Below, piece after piece: positions 37,489 to 49,179 of a DNA stretch of 64,000 nt. Positions within the stretch are counted from its first letter, which is position 1, and each line of letters begins with the position of its first letter. The notes under the pieces are model-generated. The model made no database searches. It saw nothing but the letters and a program-made list of their open reading frames with translations, and was not told the DNA's origin. The stretch covers positions 12,958,001 to 13,022,000 of the forward strand of contig OX327686.1 in the NCBI GenBank assembly GCA_946807835.1, given 5' to 3'. The stretch comes from Ailanthus altissimus (Eukaryota > Streptophyta > Magnoliopsida > Sapindales > Simaroubaceae). The translations under genes and the position numbers were made by a program.

Positions 37489-38104
37489 TTACAAACGAAG
37501 TGTCAGATCCAGTTTTCGCTTGTTATGGCCTACTGACCAATCGATCTGAGTTATTGCAGGGTTAAGTTCATAGGTAACTGCTTATAATTTATCAATCAAT
37601 TCATCTGCATTGGTAGTAGAAACAAGGATCTATCGCACCGAATGTGAAATAAAATTCTATTCCACAGCTTGATCAAGAAAACAGAGTAAGCAATCAAAAT
37701 AATTATTAACATTCAACAAACATATGGGTTTTCGGTGGATATTAAGCTGGGTCCAAGAGGTAATTTGAAAACTTTCTTCCAAGGTACCAAAATCACTTGG
37801 TAAAGCAATAAAAGTATCTACATTATAAAGCATTCTAGCTATACGTTCATGCATGGATGAGACTCGTAATTCTTCCCCTATTATTTTTTCATTTAGGTTT
37901 CTTATAGTTAAAGTTATAGGAATAATACCTAAAACTTGACTTCCTCCTAAATGTGCAGCTGTTGACACACACCCCATTAACCCAAGGCTAGCCCCTCCAT
38001 ATATCAAATAGATATTTCTTGCAGCTAATACTTGTTTTAGATTGTTTGATGTCTCTACAAATACTTTATTTTTTTTCAAGATTAGATCTACAAAATACAC
38101 ATAT
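37489..38104 (-). pseudogene. LOG-like cytokinin riboside 5'-monophosphate phosphoribohydrolase, captured in the Athila element
   Basis: LOG enzymes release active cytokinin bases from their nucleotides in the plant cytosol. The main open piece (38100-37657) reads YLIYGGASLGLMG, then GSQVLGIIPITLT, SMHERIARML, IALPSDFGTLEE (37774-37800), SWTQLNIHRKPICLLN and CLLCFLDQAVE. Family pattern is YGGGS.GLMG and PGGxGTxxE; here both glycines after P are replaced (S and D), while GT and the glutamate remain. Downstream in the same frame, past three stops, come ISHSVR, ADELIDKL and TQIDWSVGHNKRKLDLTL, ending at TAA 37489. The N-terminal CVFC motif is present in another frame at about 38101. Total about 204 codons, near the usual 210-230, with no introns, unlike plant LOG genes which have several. 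Same strand as the element. Nonfunctional as enzyme. Confidence 0.9.
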
Positions 38105-38409
38105 ATTTCAAAATCGTTGAACTGAGGTTTCCTCTATATCTACACTCGCATTTATCTAGATATATGAAAATAAAAAAAATGAGGTGTTGTATTTATAGAG
38201 TACCAATGATAATATTGATTTTGGTAACCCGATAATTTTTCAGAAGAGATTTGAAAATAAAACACAAAAATTCAAAGATAATGACCTACATGCATTATTT
38301 AATCAAAATATTTGAATTTAAGACATCTATATGAGTAGCCCTACTATTCATAAAATAAAATAAAAAAGTTTGAAATTAAGATGCATGCATATGTATAGGT
38401 AGTTGTAGT
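38105..38409 (-). other. Spacer between the unrecognised ORF and the LOG-like sequence
   Basis: AT-rich; no frame recognised. May include decayed 5' untranslated sequence captured with the LOG-like gene. Confidence 0.3.
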
Positions 38410-39011
38410 TGTGGCTTACATCTTCCTTTGGTTTTATGTCCAATAACGACTTAGATGCCCTCTATGGGTCGGGGATAGGTTTTTCATCTAATTTTCTTAT
38501 AAATTGACAAACAAGGTCTTTTAGAGTCAGATTCCCGAGACTATATCATTGATGTTCATTTTTAAATTTATTCTATAAATCAAGAATTTTACGTTACACG
38601 AGCCCACAAGGATGCCTCTTAAGAGTCAATAGGGATATCATCAAAAGACTCCTTACTTAGTTTATCATTAATGAACTGAATTTTATCTTTTCAATTTCTA
38701 GATGTAAATCCTAAAGAACGACAACTCCAGTTACAATTCTATCGAGCACATTTATGATAGACTTATAACCTTTTTACTTTTCGCCTTTTGGCATAAGAGC
38801 GTCTTCCAAGACCAGGCATTAAAGAAAAGAAATTATTTGTAGATTCACCAAAAAGTCAAACATTGGCTTCGATTAACCAACGAATATCTACATGGAAATT
38901 CCTCAACATTAATAGCCTTAATCTTTCACACTGTGCTGTGTAAATCTTAAGTTGAGCATTTTGAGGCAATGAAGGAAAGTATTTTTTAAGGTTGGCAAGA
39001 ATGCTATCCAT
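38410..39011 (-). pseudogene. Unrecognised accessory ORF of the Athila element
   Basis: Starts with ATG at 39011-39009 (MDSILANLKKYFPSLPQNAQ) and stays in one frame for about 200 codons, broken by roughly ten stop codons, several of which replace what look like Arg or Gln codons (CGA to TGA, CAA to TAA). Readable blocks include CERLRLLML, FHVDIRWLIEANV, FGESTNNFF, FINDKLSKESFDDIPIDS and KTYPRPIEGI. The conserved-looking frame, with charged and aromatic residues, indicates that a real protein was once encoded. I do not recognise the family. It sits between integrase and the LOG-like sequence, the place where Athila elements often carry an env-like gene, so it is either an element accessory gene or another captured host fragment. 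Confidence 0.5.
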
Positions 39012-39296
39012 TTTTAAAGAAAGTGAAAAAGAAAATAGTTGAATGCACGGTTTGAGGGATAATTTTAGGGAACTAAGAAACTGACTTTAATAGTACAGAG
39101 AGATTGATTGGGAAATAAAATCACAGCGAAAAAAATAAAAAGAAGAAAATAAAATAAAATAAAATACGAAAGAAAATGAAAGTCAAAATATAAAATATGG
39201 TACAGAGAGATTGAACCTGATCAAGCATGATGACAGGACCCATAAGAGGGATCTCGTCTAGGTACAAAGAGTAATTTACCTTTTTCACATAGCTTT

Positions 39297-40330
39297 TCAA
39301 CGCTGTGCATTCACTTTGAAAATTCGCCTATCAGTCTGGTCCTCTATTTCGACAACACCATTAAAAAAAACCTGCTTTACCACAAATGGACCAGTCCATC
39401 GAGATCTCAATTTTTCATGGTGTAAAAGCAATTGAGAATCATAAAGATAAACCCATTGATTTGGCTCGAAGTGTTTCCTTAAGATCTGTTTGTCATGAGC
39501 CGCTTTTATTTTAGCTTTGTAAATCCTAGAGTTTTCATATGCATTATTTTGTAGCTCTTCTATTTCTAACAATTGTAACTTTTCTCTGAAGACCTGCAAC
39601 GCTCAAATCAAAGTTAAAGGCTTTGATAGCCATGTAAGCTTTATGCTCTACCTTAATAAGTAAATAGAAAGCTTTCCTATAAACAAGTCGGTATGGAGAC
39701 ATTCTTAAGATAGTTTTGTTTACAGTGCAATATGCCCATAATGCATCAGAAAGGTGTAGAGACCAATCTTTGCAATTCGGGTTAACCGTCTTTTCTAAAA
39801 TCTATTTAACCTCTCTATTTGCGAGCTTGGCTTGTCCATTTTTTTGTGGATGATATGCAATGAAAACTTTATGAAGAACACCATACCTGCGCATCAAAGC
39901 TTCAAAAAAACAGTTATAGAAATTTGTTGCTTGGTCACTAATAATGACACGTGGGGAACTATACCTAGATAACACATTTTCTTTTAAGATCTTTACCACA
40001 GTTGTGTTGTCATTAGCATGACAGACTATAACCTCCACCCATTTTGATACATAGTTAACAACTAAAAGGATGTAAAGGTAGCCAAAGGATGAGGGAAAAG
40101 GACCCATAAAATTAATACCTCAACTGTCAAATATCTCGATAACAAGAATAGGGTTAAGAGGCATCATATATCTTCGAGACACAGTACCTAACTTTTGACA
40201 TCTTTCACAGGAACAAAAATAATTATTAGTGTCTTTGAACAAAGTGGGCCAATAAAGACCACATTGTAAAATTTTTGCGCCATCTTTTTGTAGAAAAATG
40301 ACTGCCACAAGTAGCATTATGGCAAAACTT
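39297..40330 (-). pseudogene. Athila integrase relic
   Basis: Would insert the cDNA copy into the host genome. On the minus strand: zinc-binding part at 40438-40120 (CHNATCGSHF, CSCERCQK), catalytic core 40107-39802 (NFMGPFPSS, VIISDQATNFYN, YHPQKNGQAKLANREVK), and a C-terminal piece 39599-39297 (HFEPNQWVYLYDSQL, WTGPFVVK). The three catalytic acids read N, D and K here instead of D, D and E, and stop codons separate the pieces, so it is inactive. No chromodomain is visible, as expected for Athila. Confidence 0.9.
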
Positions 40331-40339
40331 TAAGATACT

Positions 40340-42060
40340 AGAAACTTTACTTTCAGGAATGCAACGTCTCATGATTTGATTAGAGTAGTATTTAAAAATA
40401 TATGGATCATCCCAATAATAATTACATACCTCAACCAAGAACTTATGTTTATCTTGTGCACTTCAGTTAGATGGAACTTCTCCACAAACCAAATAATTTA
40501 TGATATATGCATACTAAGGTACTTGGCTTACAGTGAAAAGATGTTCATCGAAAAATCATCTCGAATAGGTGAAACATTAGTGGAGTCAGTGAACTCAAGG
40601 AAGGATAAATGATCAGCAACAACATTTTCAACGCTCTTATTGTCTTTAATGGTTAGATCAAATTTTTGCAAAAGAAAAATCCATTTAATTAAACGAGCTG
40701 TGGCATCCTTTTTAGAAAAAAAGGTACTTAAAGGCCACGTGGTCAGTAAAAAATAATAATAGTTAAACCAATCAAATAAAAATGAAATTTATCTAAGGCA
40801 AACAACAGCTAATAGTTCTTTTTAGTAGTAAGGTAATTCATTTGATCATCATTCAAAGTCCTACTAGCATAATAGACAACAAAGGGTTCCCCCTCCTTTC
40901 CTCCATCTCCGCTGCCCAAGAACTACTCTTACAACATAATTACTTGCATCACACATAATTTCAAATAGGAGGTTCCAAACTAGTGATTATATAATATGAG
41001 CGGTGGTGAGTTTGTCAATGAGTATTCAGAATGCCTTCTCATACTCTTATGTCTATATAAATTCAGCATTTTTTAGTAGAAGGTTATACAATGGTCTAGA
41101 TTTGGCATAAAAATTTTGTTTAAACTTCATATAAAAGCCAGCATGTCTAAGAAAAGATTGGACATCTTTTACAGTTTTGAGTGTAGGTAATTTATAGATA
41201 AATTCAATTTTGACCTTGTCAACTTCTATCCCTTTTTCAGATACAATATGCCCTAAAACGATTCTTAAAGATACTATGAAATAACGTGCCAAACGGGGAG
41301 AACATATCTCCCCGTTTAGCACATTATTTTCTTCACACCTACTCAAAATAACTTTTAAGTTACGTAAATATGAATCAAAAGAATCATAAAAAATAGTCAA
41401 ATCATCTATAAAAACTTTCATGCATTTTTCAACCATATCAAATAAAATACTCAGCATACAATGTTAAAAACTAATTGGTGCATTACATAATTCAAATGGC
41501 ATTCTACGAAAGTTATAAGTACCAAATGGGCATGTAAAAATGGTTTTTCTTGATATTCTATAGCTATCTCAATCTGGTAATATCCTAAATACACATCAAG
41601 AATGCAATAAAGGGATGTCCAGATACACGTTCTAAAATTTGGTCGATAAAAGGCAATAGAAAATAGTCTTTCCTAGTGGCTATGTTTAATTTTCTATAAT
41701 CAATACACATTCGCTAACCACTTACTACTCTAGTTGGAACAGGAACCCCATTCTCATTTTCTGCAATAACAACCTCAGATTTCTTAAGAACTACTTGAGT
41801 TGGACTTACCTATTGATTATTAGAAATCGAATAGATTATACATAGGTCTAATAGTTTCAAGACTTCTTTCTTCACTACTTCTTTCATTATTAGGTTAAGT
41901 CTTCTTTACGGGGTTACCACCTTCCTATAAATGAATTTTATAGGAGCGTATCAATAGAGAAATTACCTTTAATATTAGCTATGGTCCAACCTCGTGCAGA
42001 CTTATATTCTTTAAACAATTTAATCAAATTTTCCTCTTGTATAACACTAAGTTAAGAAGA
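40340..42060 (-). pseudogene. Athila reverse transcriptase and RNase H relic
   Basis: RT begins near 41850 (VVLKKSEVVIAENENG, then RMCIDYRKLN in a shifted frame). The open piece 41457-41053 carries VFIDDLTIFYDSF (FIDD at 41401-41412), IVLGHIVSEKGIEVDK and SFLRHAGFY, typical of Athila. A small insertion of seven or so codons after VLNGEIC comes from an inverted duplication (41280-41328, listed separately). RNase H follows with VYYASRTLNDDQMNY near 40860. Stops and frameshifts are frequent. Confidence 0.88.
41280..41328. repeat. 22-base perfect-to-near-perfect hairpin inside RT
   Basis: Arm 41280-41301 and arm 41307-41328 are inverted copies with two mismatches and a 5-base spacer; the core is AAACGGGGAGA. 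The extra arm adds about seven codons (SPRLARY) compared with the normal Athila RT pattern, keeping the frame. It looks like templated inverted duplication within the element. Confidence 0.85.
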
Positions 42061-42202
42061 AATGATGATAGGAAAAGTATCACCTGGTCCCAAGAATGTG
42101 TGTTTTAAACCTTTGGGCAGTGAGAAAAGCTCAACTTGTGGTGTCTCGAAGTTTGATGGTTTCAGTTTCTCTCTCTCGTGGTAATTCTTCAAAACGTGGC
42201 TG
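42061..42202 (-). other. Athila protease to RT linker
   Basis: Polyprotein linker. Frames near 42288-42052 include a PQVELFSLPKGLKHTFLG block, normally found between protease and RT. Confidence 0.6.
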
Positions 42203-42760
42203 TCAAAATCGAGTCCATTTATCTTGTGAGTAAAAAATATTAAACACATCAGTTGTTTCATTAGGATAACACAATTCTTCAAAATCAAAATTAAGAAGGT
42301 TTTCTAAAGAATCAGAGCCATGGTTTTTATAAGCTTCCTCTGCTACAAGTGTGTCTATATTATATGAATGACAACATTCGTTTTCTTCTTGTGGTTTCTT
42401 GCCAATATGAAAAATGTTCACCTCAAGAGTCATATTCTTAAAAGATAATTTCATTAGACCATTTCTACAATTAATAAGAGCATTAGCAGTGGCAAGAAAA
42501 GGTCTCCCTAAAATAAGAAGAATTTTAGACTCCATGTTAACCACAGAATCAGTATCTAAAATAAGAAAATTAACAGGGTAGTCAAATTTATCAATTTGTA
42601 ACAAAACATCTTCTACTATCTTTTGTGGTTTCTTGATTGATCGGTCAGCTAATTGTAATACTACAGATGTAGGTTTAATCTCACCAAGTCCTAATTATAA
42701 GTAAATAGAATACGACATTATATTTACACTTGCTCCTAAGTCCAACAAAACTTGACCAAA
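42203..42760 (-). pseudogene. Athila aspartic protease relic
   Basis: Contains FGQVLLDLGASVNIM, where DLGAS at 42728-42742 is the active-site loop, then LQLADRSIKKPQKIVEDVLLQ, DKFDYPVNFLILD and LLILGRPFLATANALI. One stop interrupts the first part; the piece 42604-42203 is open for 133 codons. Processes the polyprotein in an active element. Confidence 0.88.
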
Positions 42761-43130
42761 CTTATGTGTCCTAATTTAGTAGGAGATTGTGTGACATCCT
42801 GGGTCTTTATACTTGAGTGGTGTCTTTTGTTCAATTACTGCACTTACTTGTTCTACCAAAAATGTAATTTTCTTTATATGGTGTTTTCTTTTAATAGTGC
42901 ACAGATCCTTGATGATTTTGGCATAAGTTGGAACCTGTTTAATCAAATGCAACAAGGGAAGATTAATCTTAACTTATTTCAAATGTTCTAAAATCTCACC
43001 TTGAATTTTTGAATTTTTTCTAATAGGTCGAAGAGCTTGAGGAAAAGGAATTGGGATTAAAAACTTATTTTCGAGCTCTTTTTCAACTTTGGCCTCTTTT
43101 TCAAGTGGGGCGTCTTTACTACTCATAGAT
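42761..43130 (-). other. Athila gag to protease linker
   Basis: Polyprotein sequence with Lys/Glu-rich piece (43159-42974) and a KLVPTYAKIIKDLC-like block in broken frames near 42925. No separate gene. Confidence 0.5.
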
Positions 43131-44581
43131 GTGTTGGTTGGAGAATTAGATTCACTCATAATCTTACCACTTCGAGTAGTAATGACATTAACTTATTTGA
43201 GATTTTGTGTATCAAAAGTAGAAGCTTATGCCATGAATTTCATTTTGGATTGAATTGAGGTTGAGATAGAAACTTACCTCGCTCATGTACAATTAAGACT
43301 AGTTAGTATAGTGATTTGACTCTTAATTTCTTTATTTTCGTCCACCACCTGTGCAAGAAATTTTTTTAATTTTTTATTAGTCTTACTTTATGGCTCCATA
43401 AATGCTTGTAATGTATCCTTTAAAAGAATCCTAATTGGTCATGCATTATATTGAGGTGCACCATAAGACTTTGGTGCTTATTGTTCTTGTTGTTAATTGT
43501 CGTTGGCTTGTTGGTCAGATTTCCAACTAAAATTTGGATGGTTTCTCTAGCTAGGATTACATTGTTCCTCGTATATCCATCTCATCTCACTATAAGTGGG
43601 GCAATCCTGAGCTAAGTGTTTCATGTTTTCACAAATAAAACAGACATCGTGTGCCTCAACCCTAGCTACCGTATGGGTGATCCTTCTATTTTTTATTTTC
43701 AAGGCCTTTAATTCCCTAGTTAAAACCTCTAACTGTGCTTTAAGGCTATCTTCTTCTCTAAGATGGAAAACTCCACTAGGTCGTAGCCTATTTATACTTT
43801 CAGTAGCGTTAGGTCCAGTCTATGTATGGATTTTTTTCGAATAAGTCATTAAGGAATTCCATGGCTTCCTCAGGATCTTTGTAAAGAAACTCCCCATTAC
43901 ACATCATCTTAATAAATTGGCGCTCTCTAATTGTAAGTCCCTCATAAAAATAGCTAACTAAGTGTCAATTTTCATACCTATGATGAAGGCAAAATTTTTA
44001 ACAAGTCTTTACACATTTTCCAAACTTAATACTAGGTTTCACAATCGTTTTGGGAGAAGGAAAAAAATTTATCTTTTTGGGCTATTAATTTTATGTTGTG
44101 GAAAATATTTATTAAAAAATGCTTGAGTCATTTCTACCCAAGTTCCTATAGACCTTGGCTTCAAAGAGTATAACTAATTCTTTGCCTTTTCTTTCAGAGA
44201 AAAAAGAAAAAATTTAAGCCTAACAGTGTCTATGGATTCGGATTGGTTATGGAAGGTGGCCACTACCTCTTCAAATTTCCTAACATGCATATAAGGATTT
44301 TTACTATCTAGACCATGAAAAGTTAACATAAGTTATATCATTCTAGGTTTAAAATTCAAATGTGGTGTGTTAGGTGAAAACATAATGCATGATGGTGTGG
44401 TCGTACGAGTAGGATGCAAGTAATATTTTAGAGTCCTAACAGGGTTATTCTCATGTTGGCTCATTGTGTTAGAATTACAAGATAAACTAGATGGTAAATT
44501 CTCTTCCTTTACTAATTGTGGTGGTAGTTCTAGTTTTACTTCTCTCACAAATCTTCCTCGTTTGTCTCTAAGTTGATGCAT
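43131..44581 (-). pseudogene. Athila gag relic
   Basis: Capsid protein. The first open piece 44581-44333 begins MHQLRDKRGRF and ends HPTRTTTPSCIMF, N, FKPRMI, a signature of one Athila gag group. Later, broken pieces include ERQFIKMMCNGEFLYKDPEEA near 43900 and an intact CCHC zinc knuckle (C-x2-C-x4-H-x4-C, 43601-43642) that would bind RNA. Several stops in between. Confidence 0.85.
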
Positions 44582-45293
44582 ACATCATAACCATTTTTTT
44601 GTTTTTTACTTATTTTTAAAAAAAAAATTAATGAAGGAAATTCTCAAGAAAAAATTTAAAAGTGCAAAAAATAAAAGAAAAAAATGAGCTATGTGGTAAA
44701 ACCAACCATAAAATATAAAGTAAAGTATAATAAATAAATAAAAAATAAACTGTTAAGTACAATAAATAAATAAAAGAATAAACTATAAAGTACAATAAAT
44801 AAATAAAAGAAAATAAACTGTAAAGTACAATAAAAAAAAGAAATGAAAAATAAAATAAAATACAACAAATAAAAAAAGAAAATAAACTGTAAAGTGCGAT
44901 AAATAAATAAAATAAAATAAACTAAGTTAGGTGATAGAACTAACCATAATAAATAAAGGAGAAAAATAAAGTACAACAAATTAATAAAAAGAGATAAACT
45001 GTAAAGTACAACAAATAAATTAAGAAAACAACAAATAAATAAAATAAACTATAAAATATAATAAATAAATAAAAGAAAATAAACTGAGTTAGGTAGTAGA
45101 ATCAACCATGTAAAATTACATAAAAATATAAGAAGATAATAAAATAAGTTAGGTGGTAGAACCAACTATGAACAATAAAATAAATTACAACAAAGAAAAT
45201 AAATTTAAGAACTAAAATTTTACAAAGAAAAGTAAATGTACAAAGTTACCGCTTTAATATTGAAAAACACAACCTATTTTCGCTTAATGTACC
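44582..45293 (-). repeat. Athila leader with AT-rich tandem repeats
   Basis: Between primer site and gag. From about 44690 to 45195, units around AAATAAACTGTAAAGTACAA recur with a variable period near 40-70 bases, and a word like TTAGGTGGTAGAACCAAC recurs at about 44694, 44929, 45083 and 45151. The long minus-strand frame at 44689-44979 merely translates this repeat into Phe/Leu/Tyr-rich sequence. Confidence 0.75.
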
Positions 45294-45311
45294 TCCTCAG
45301 CAACAGTGCCA
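45294..45311 (-). promoter_or_regulatory. Athila primer-binding site, Asp-tRNA type
   Basis: Minus strand TGGCACTGTTGCTGAGGA matches the Asp-tRNA site at 14 of 18 positions and lies 5 bases inside the 5' LTR. Confidence 0.8.
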
Positions 45312-45316
45312 AATTT

Positions 45317-46862
45317 TGTTAACGCTCAAAATATAATACTACTATCGCAGTATAGATTGAGGTGTCGATCCTACAAGAAAGCTTTTAACAAAATAGGTTA
45401 GTGAAATAAAAATATTAAAACAGTCATAAAGAAGAAAATTAACTAATTGGTTTATATGGATGAGATAGAATTGTACATGAATTAAAGGAGAAATCTTGTG
45501 ATTATGTAAACAAGGCTTCAAGAATTACAATTGTGCTTCATAAAGCTATTCTATACTTTGATTCAATGTTTATAACTCAATTGAAAGTTTCACATACCAA
45601 ACAATCAATCAGAAGATGTGTAAAATATGATATATTTGATAATACGTGTATTTGATATAACTAAACTCTTTGCAAACATTAACACAAATCATGTTCATTT
45701 ATACAAGTTATCTAAGATCGACAATATATCATTTTGACAATATTGCATTAAAAGATCAACTTGAATATCAAATAATTATTGTCTTTACATGTTATCTAAG
45801 ATTGATAATATATCGATTGACAATATTGCAGTAAAAGATTAACATGTAAAACAATGTAACCAATAATAATTATAATTAAACAAGAATCACATAAAGAAAG
45901 CATGAATGAAAATATATGAAATATGATAATTATAATCTCTGGATTATAGAAAATAATAGATAAAAGTTTAGACACAAGCAAACTTATAAACATTTGTAGC
46001 TCTTAACAAATAATCAAAGTATAGAAGTAAATTTATTACACATAAAAGTTTATTTCTAACCTTGCCAAGAACTCTAGCCTAACTTACAATGCATGGTAAA
46101 GGGCAATTACATGAGAGAATTGTAAAACATTCAAAAAATCGTACATTAGCCTTTTAAGAGTCTCCTTATATAGGCAGTGACTGGAAACATGTTTAGTGTG
46201 ATTTCAATCTTCAATAATTTAGGCCACCCACTCCTCCACCTAATTGCTACACCTTTTTGACAATATAATTGATCGATGTAGCCATTTTACTAGACATAAA
46301 AATTGTATTATTTTGTCTCTTCTTTTCATAGCCATAAGTTTCATTCAATTTAGATGACTATCCAATGAGATATGGATGAAATACCAAAGCTATATCAGAT
46401 TTCGGCCAACAATCCTTTTTTCAATTTGCAATATAATTTGGTCCATAATAATGACTTCTTTGGATTTTACTATCAACATAAGAGTTATTGATAATTGAGT
46501 CAATATTTCTCAACTTCAAGAATAATACTGATTAGGTACGTATTTTGTTAAATACGGTTTAAATATATGAGGTGGGTCAAACTAAGCAGAAGTTGTAATC
46601 CAATTCTGTTATATCCTGATTTTAGCCCATAAAATGTTGGATTTGACTTTTCAACTTGTTCCTCCAAGTTCAAGAATTTCTTCATTTTAATTTATATATT
46701 GAGAGTTATGTCTATTTTACTAAACTTGTGCAAATAACGTTCATTAATAACTATTTAAGGACAACACTTTATTTCAAGATTAAAAATACTAAAATACTAA
46801 AATTAGTGACATTAAATGGTGATCGAATCTCTCAACAAATATGCATTTTATTGTGCTCATCA
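45317..46862 (-). repeat. Athila 5' LTR
   Basis: Collinear partner of 34585-36108 with scattered substitutions and small indels. Outer end GTGCTCATCA is followed by the target duplication TCAAG. Confidence 0.92.
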
Positions 46863-46867
46863 TCAAG

Positions 46868-48650
46868 CCAGTGTTGTTGTACGTCATTAAACTATGTACA
46901 AATGGGATCGAGTCCGTTCATACGAACCTGCTGCATTGGGTAATTATTTTTTATCTAATCCAGAATCTCAGTAAATTTAGCCTGATCAATAGGAATCAAT
47001 TGCCCGTTTACATCAATTTTAGGTGCTACTTGTAATTCCACAAGTTTTTTCTTCATGGATTGTTTCAACGGATTAGTTTATAGATTGACTTGGGCTATTG
47101 CCTTCCTGCGAAGGCTCCCATACTTGTTCATGTTTTGACCCAACGAAGTAGGTATAATTTTTACAGTGACAGGGCTATCAGCTATATGCTATACATCCAT
47201 TGCCATAGGCTGATGCTGAGACTCGTTGGTAGGAGTAAATGCCTAAAAATCAGCAGCCATGATTTCGGTACCCTAAAAAACTAAACAACACCAGTTAATG
47301 TATTGACTTGTTAAACTTTATATCCAATGAAATTTAAGTTTAAAATGTACCATACTCTGCCCTACATCCTCAAAGATCTTGACTGGCTTAAACTGTTGCA
47401 TCAAGAGAGATATCTGATACAAGATATCTTCTTCGGCCTTAGCCACTCTACTTATCACCTTTGTGCTAACACAATCAATTTTGGCAGAAAGCTCTGAGTT
47501 AACCTTATCAATCTTGGTAAATAGCTTTATTTCAAGATCATCCATCATCTTCTCCAAGACATGATACTGCGATGATGACGCGTCGGACTCAAACAATACA
47601 TAAGTAATTATAATCAATTTTTACAAGCTAACACTCATCAATAACATAAGTAATCATAATTCAAGAAAAATAAATAAATATTATACTATTGATTCAATCG
47701 CTGGCGGGCTTTGAAATTCGTAGTCAGGCTGAACATTATCGGTGAATTGGGCGTTCGAAATCTCAACTTTCTCCAACTTAACACTCTCTCCCTATTTTTT
47801 CGATGGAATGCGCAAGTTTTCCACTATGCAATAGTCCACACTCTTCTCATGTTTGTGGGGCACCAATTTCTTATGAACCTCTAAAATCTTTATAATATTT
47901 TAGATTTATTAATCATTATTAAAAAAATAACAACAGTTATAAGAAAATTATATATATTTTTTGTTAAACGTAAAAACATACCTCAACACCATCAAAGAGG
48001 ATGTTTACGATGCTTTCATATAATGGGGTGCCCGTATTAGACCAATTTAGAAGACACAGAAAATAGTCTCCATTCTTGCAAGTAAACAGTTCCCCACATC
48101 TCGGGATCACCTCGTAAATCCACACCTGATATGATAATAAATAAAATAATTTTTTTTGAATAAAATAAATAGAATTACTCACCAAAAATGCTTGACTAAA
48201 TGAGTATAAATTGTATAATTCCCTATCCGGAGCTTCTGCTTTTCTGACCTTTACTAACTTTTTAATTGAAGCCGTACATAAACTATTGTAGAGTACAGTC
48301 CATACAATCGTGCCCCAAGGATAGACATTAAACTCATCAAGATTATCTACGAGATGAAGTACAAAATATTGTATGGCTCTATTCTGATCACATGGCATTA
48401 GCAATTTATGAAATACATAAAATAGACACATTTTTACTTCATCTACATCATCGTCATCATCAAATGTAATGCTCATGAACCACGGATCCAAATCCTTGTA
48501 AGTCAACTCACTTCTACTCGAAAAATAGACACATTTTTACTCCATCTACATCATCGCCATCATCAAATGTAACGCTCATGAACCACGGAACCACGCTCAT
48601 GAATCACCTAACCCACTTACTACGGAATAATCCTCCATCTTCAAACTAAT
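46868..48650 (-). pseudogene. DUF1985 and middle region of the MULE Ulp1 gene (5' part)
   Basis: N-terminal half of the gene whose protease end is at 33693-34584. The open piece 48506-47964 carries the DUF1985 pattern: FYVFHKLLMPCDQ, then DEFNVYPWGTIVW and VWIYEVIPRCGE. The stretch 48185-48125 between YSFSQAFLV and VWIYEVIP looks like a retained intron. An acidic run of five Asp precedes it. Further on, 47617-47318 is coiled-coil-like (KMMDDLEIKL, KVNSELSAKID). The frame then reads on with stops to the Athila insertion point at 46862. Partly spliced in life, now broken. Confidence 0.75.
48421..48600. repeat. 103-bp tandem duplication at the start of the DUF1985 exon
   Basis: AATAGACACATTTTTACT...CTCATGAACCACGG at 48421-48484 recurs at 48524-48587 with three or four differences, covering the acidic Asp-run codons. 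Confidence 0.85.
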
Positions 48651-49179
48651 AATCAAATAAAATTATAGACGAGAGAATCTAATATGTCTTTTGCTTATAT
48701 AGAATCATAATTATTCATATATATTTTTGGTATGTACGCATCTTAATAAAATTTCATGTGCTAAAATACTTGAGAATGAAATATTTGATACATCCAAAAA
48801 ATAATCAAAACATGTGATTTTAAATATTCGACCTGCCTCGAAGTCAATTTGTCTTTTATATTTTGCATAACCCATAATTTTGAGTAAGCATATATAGTCG
48901 ATCGGTAGAATTTATTTTCAACAATTATGTAGTCTTTTGAAACATTCTTTTTTCTGAAAAAATTAAAAAATTATTACCATATAGTATTCGAAAAAATTAT
49001 TATCAACATATAACCAACTATTATATGATTCAAATCATGAGTAAAAAATACAACTAAAAAAATAATATATAATATTGACAAAATAATTTAAAATTATAAA
49101 ATTAAATAATTATTAATAAATAAAAGATATATTTTTAAATTAATTAGAAAATTAAAAATTAATTTTTTTTTAAATTGCC
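48651..49179. other. MULE 5' flank of the Ulp1 gene, AT-rich
   Basis: No coding frame. Likely upstream region and promoter of the minus-strand MULE gene. Confidence 0.35.

Larger units (their letters stand above)
34585..46862 (-). mobile_element. Athila-type Ty3/Gypsy retrotransposon, 12.3 kb, with captured LOG-like sequence
   Basis: Full-length insertion on the minus strand. 5' LTR 46862-45317, Asp-tRNA primer site, repeat-rich leader, gag, protease, RT/RNase H, integrase, two extra coding relics (38410-39011 and 37489-38104), then 3' LTR 36108-34585. Flanked by a perfect 5-bp target duplication TCAAG (34580-34584 and 46863-46867). It interrupts the DUF1985/Ulp1 gene of the MULE. All proteins carry stops or lost catalytic residues. 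Confidence 0.92.

Noticed and set aside
44689..44979. 96-codon minus-strand frame rich in Phe, Leu and Tyr, looks like a membrane protein
   Set aside because: It is the translation of an AT-rich tandem repeat in the Athila leader.
46656..47035. Plus-strand frames of 95 and 64 codons
   Set aside because: They straddle the Athila LTR end and the antisense of the Ulp1 gene, so they are chance frames.
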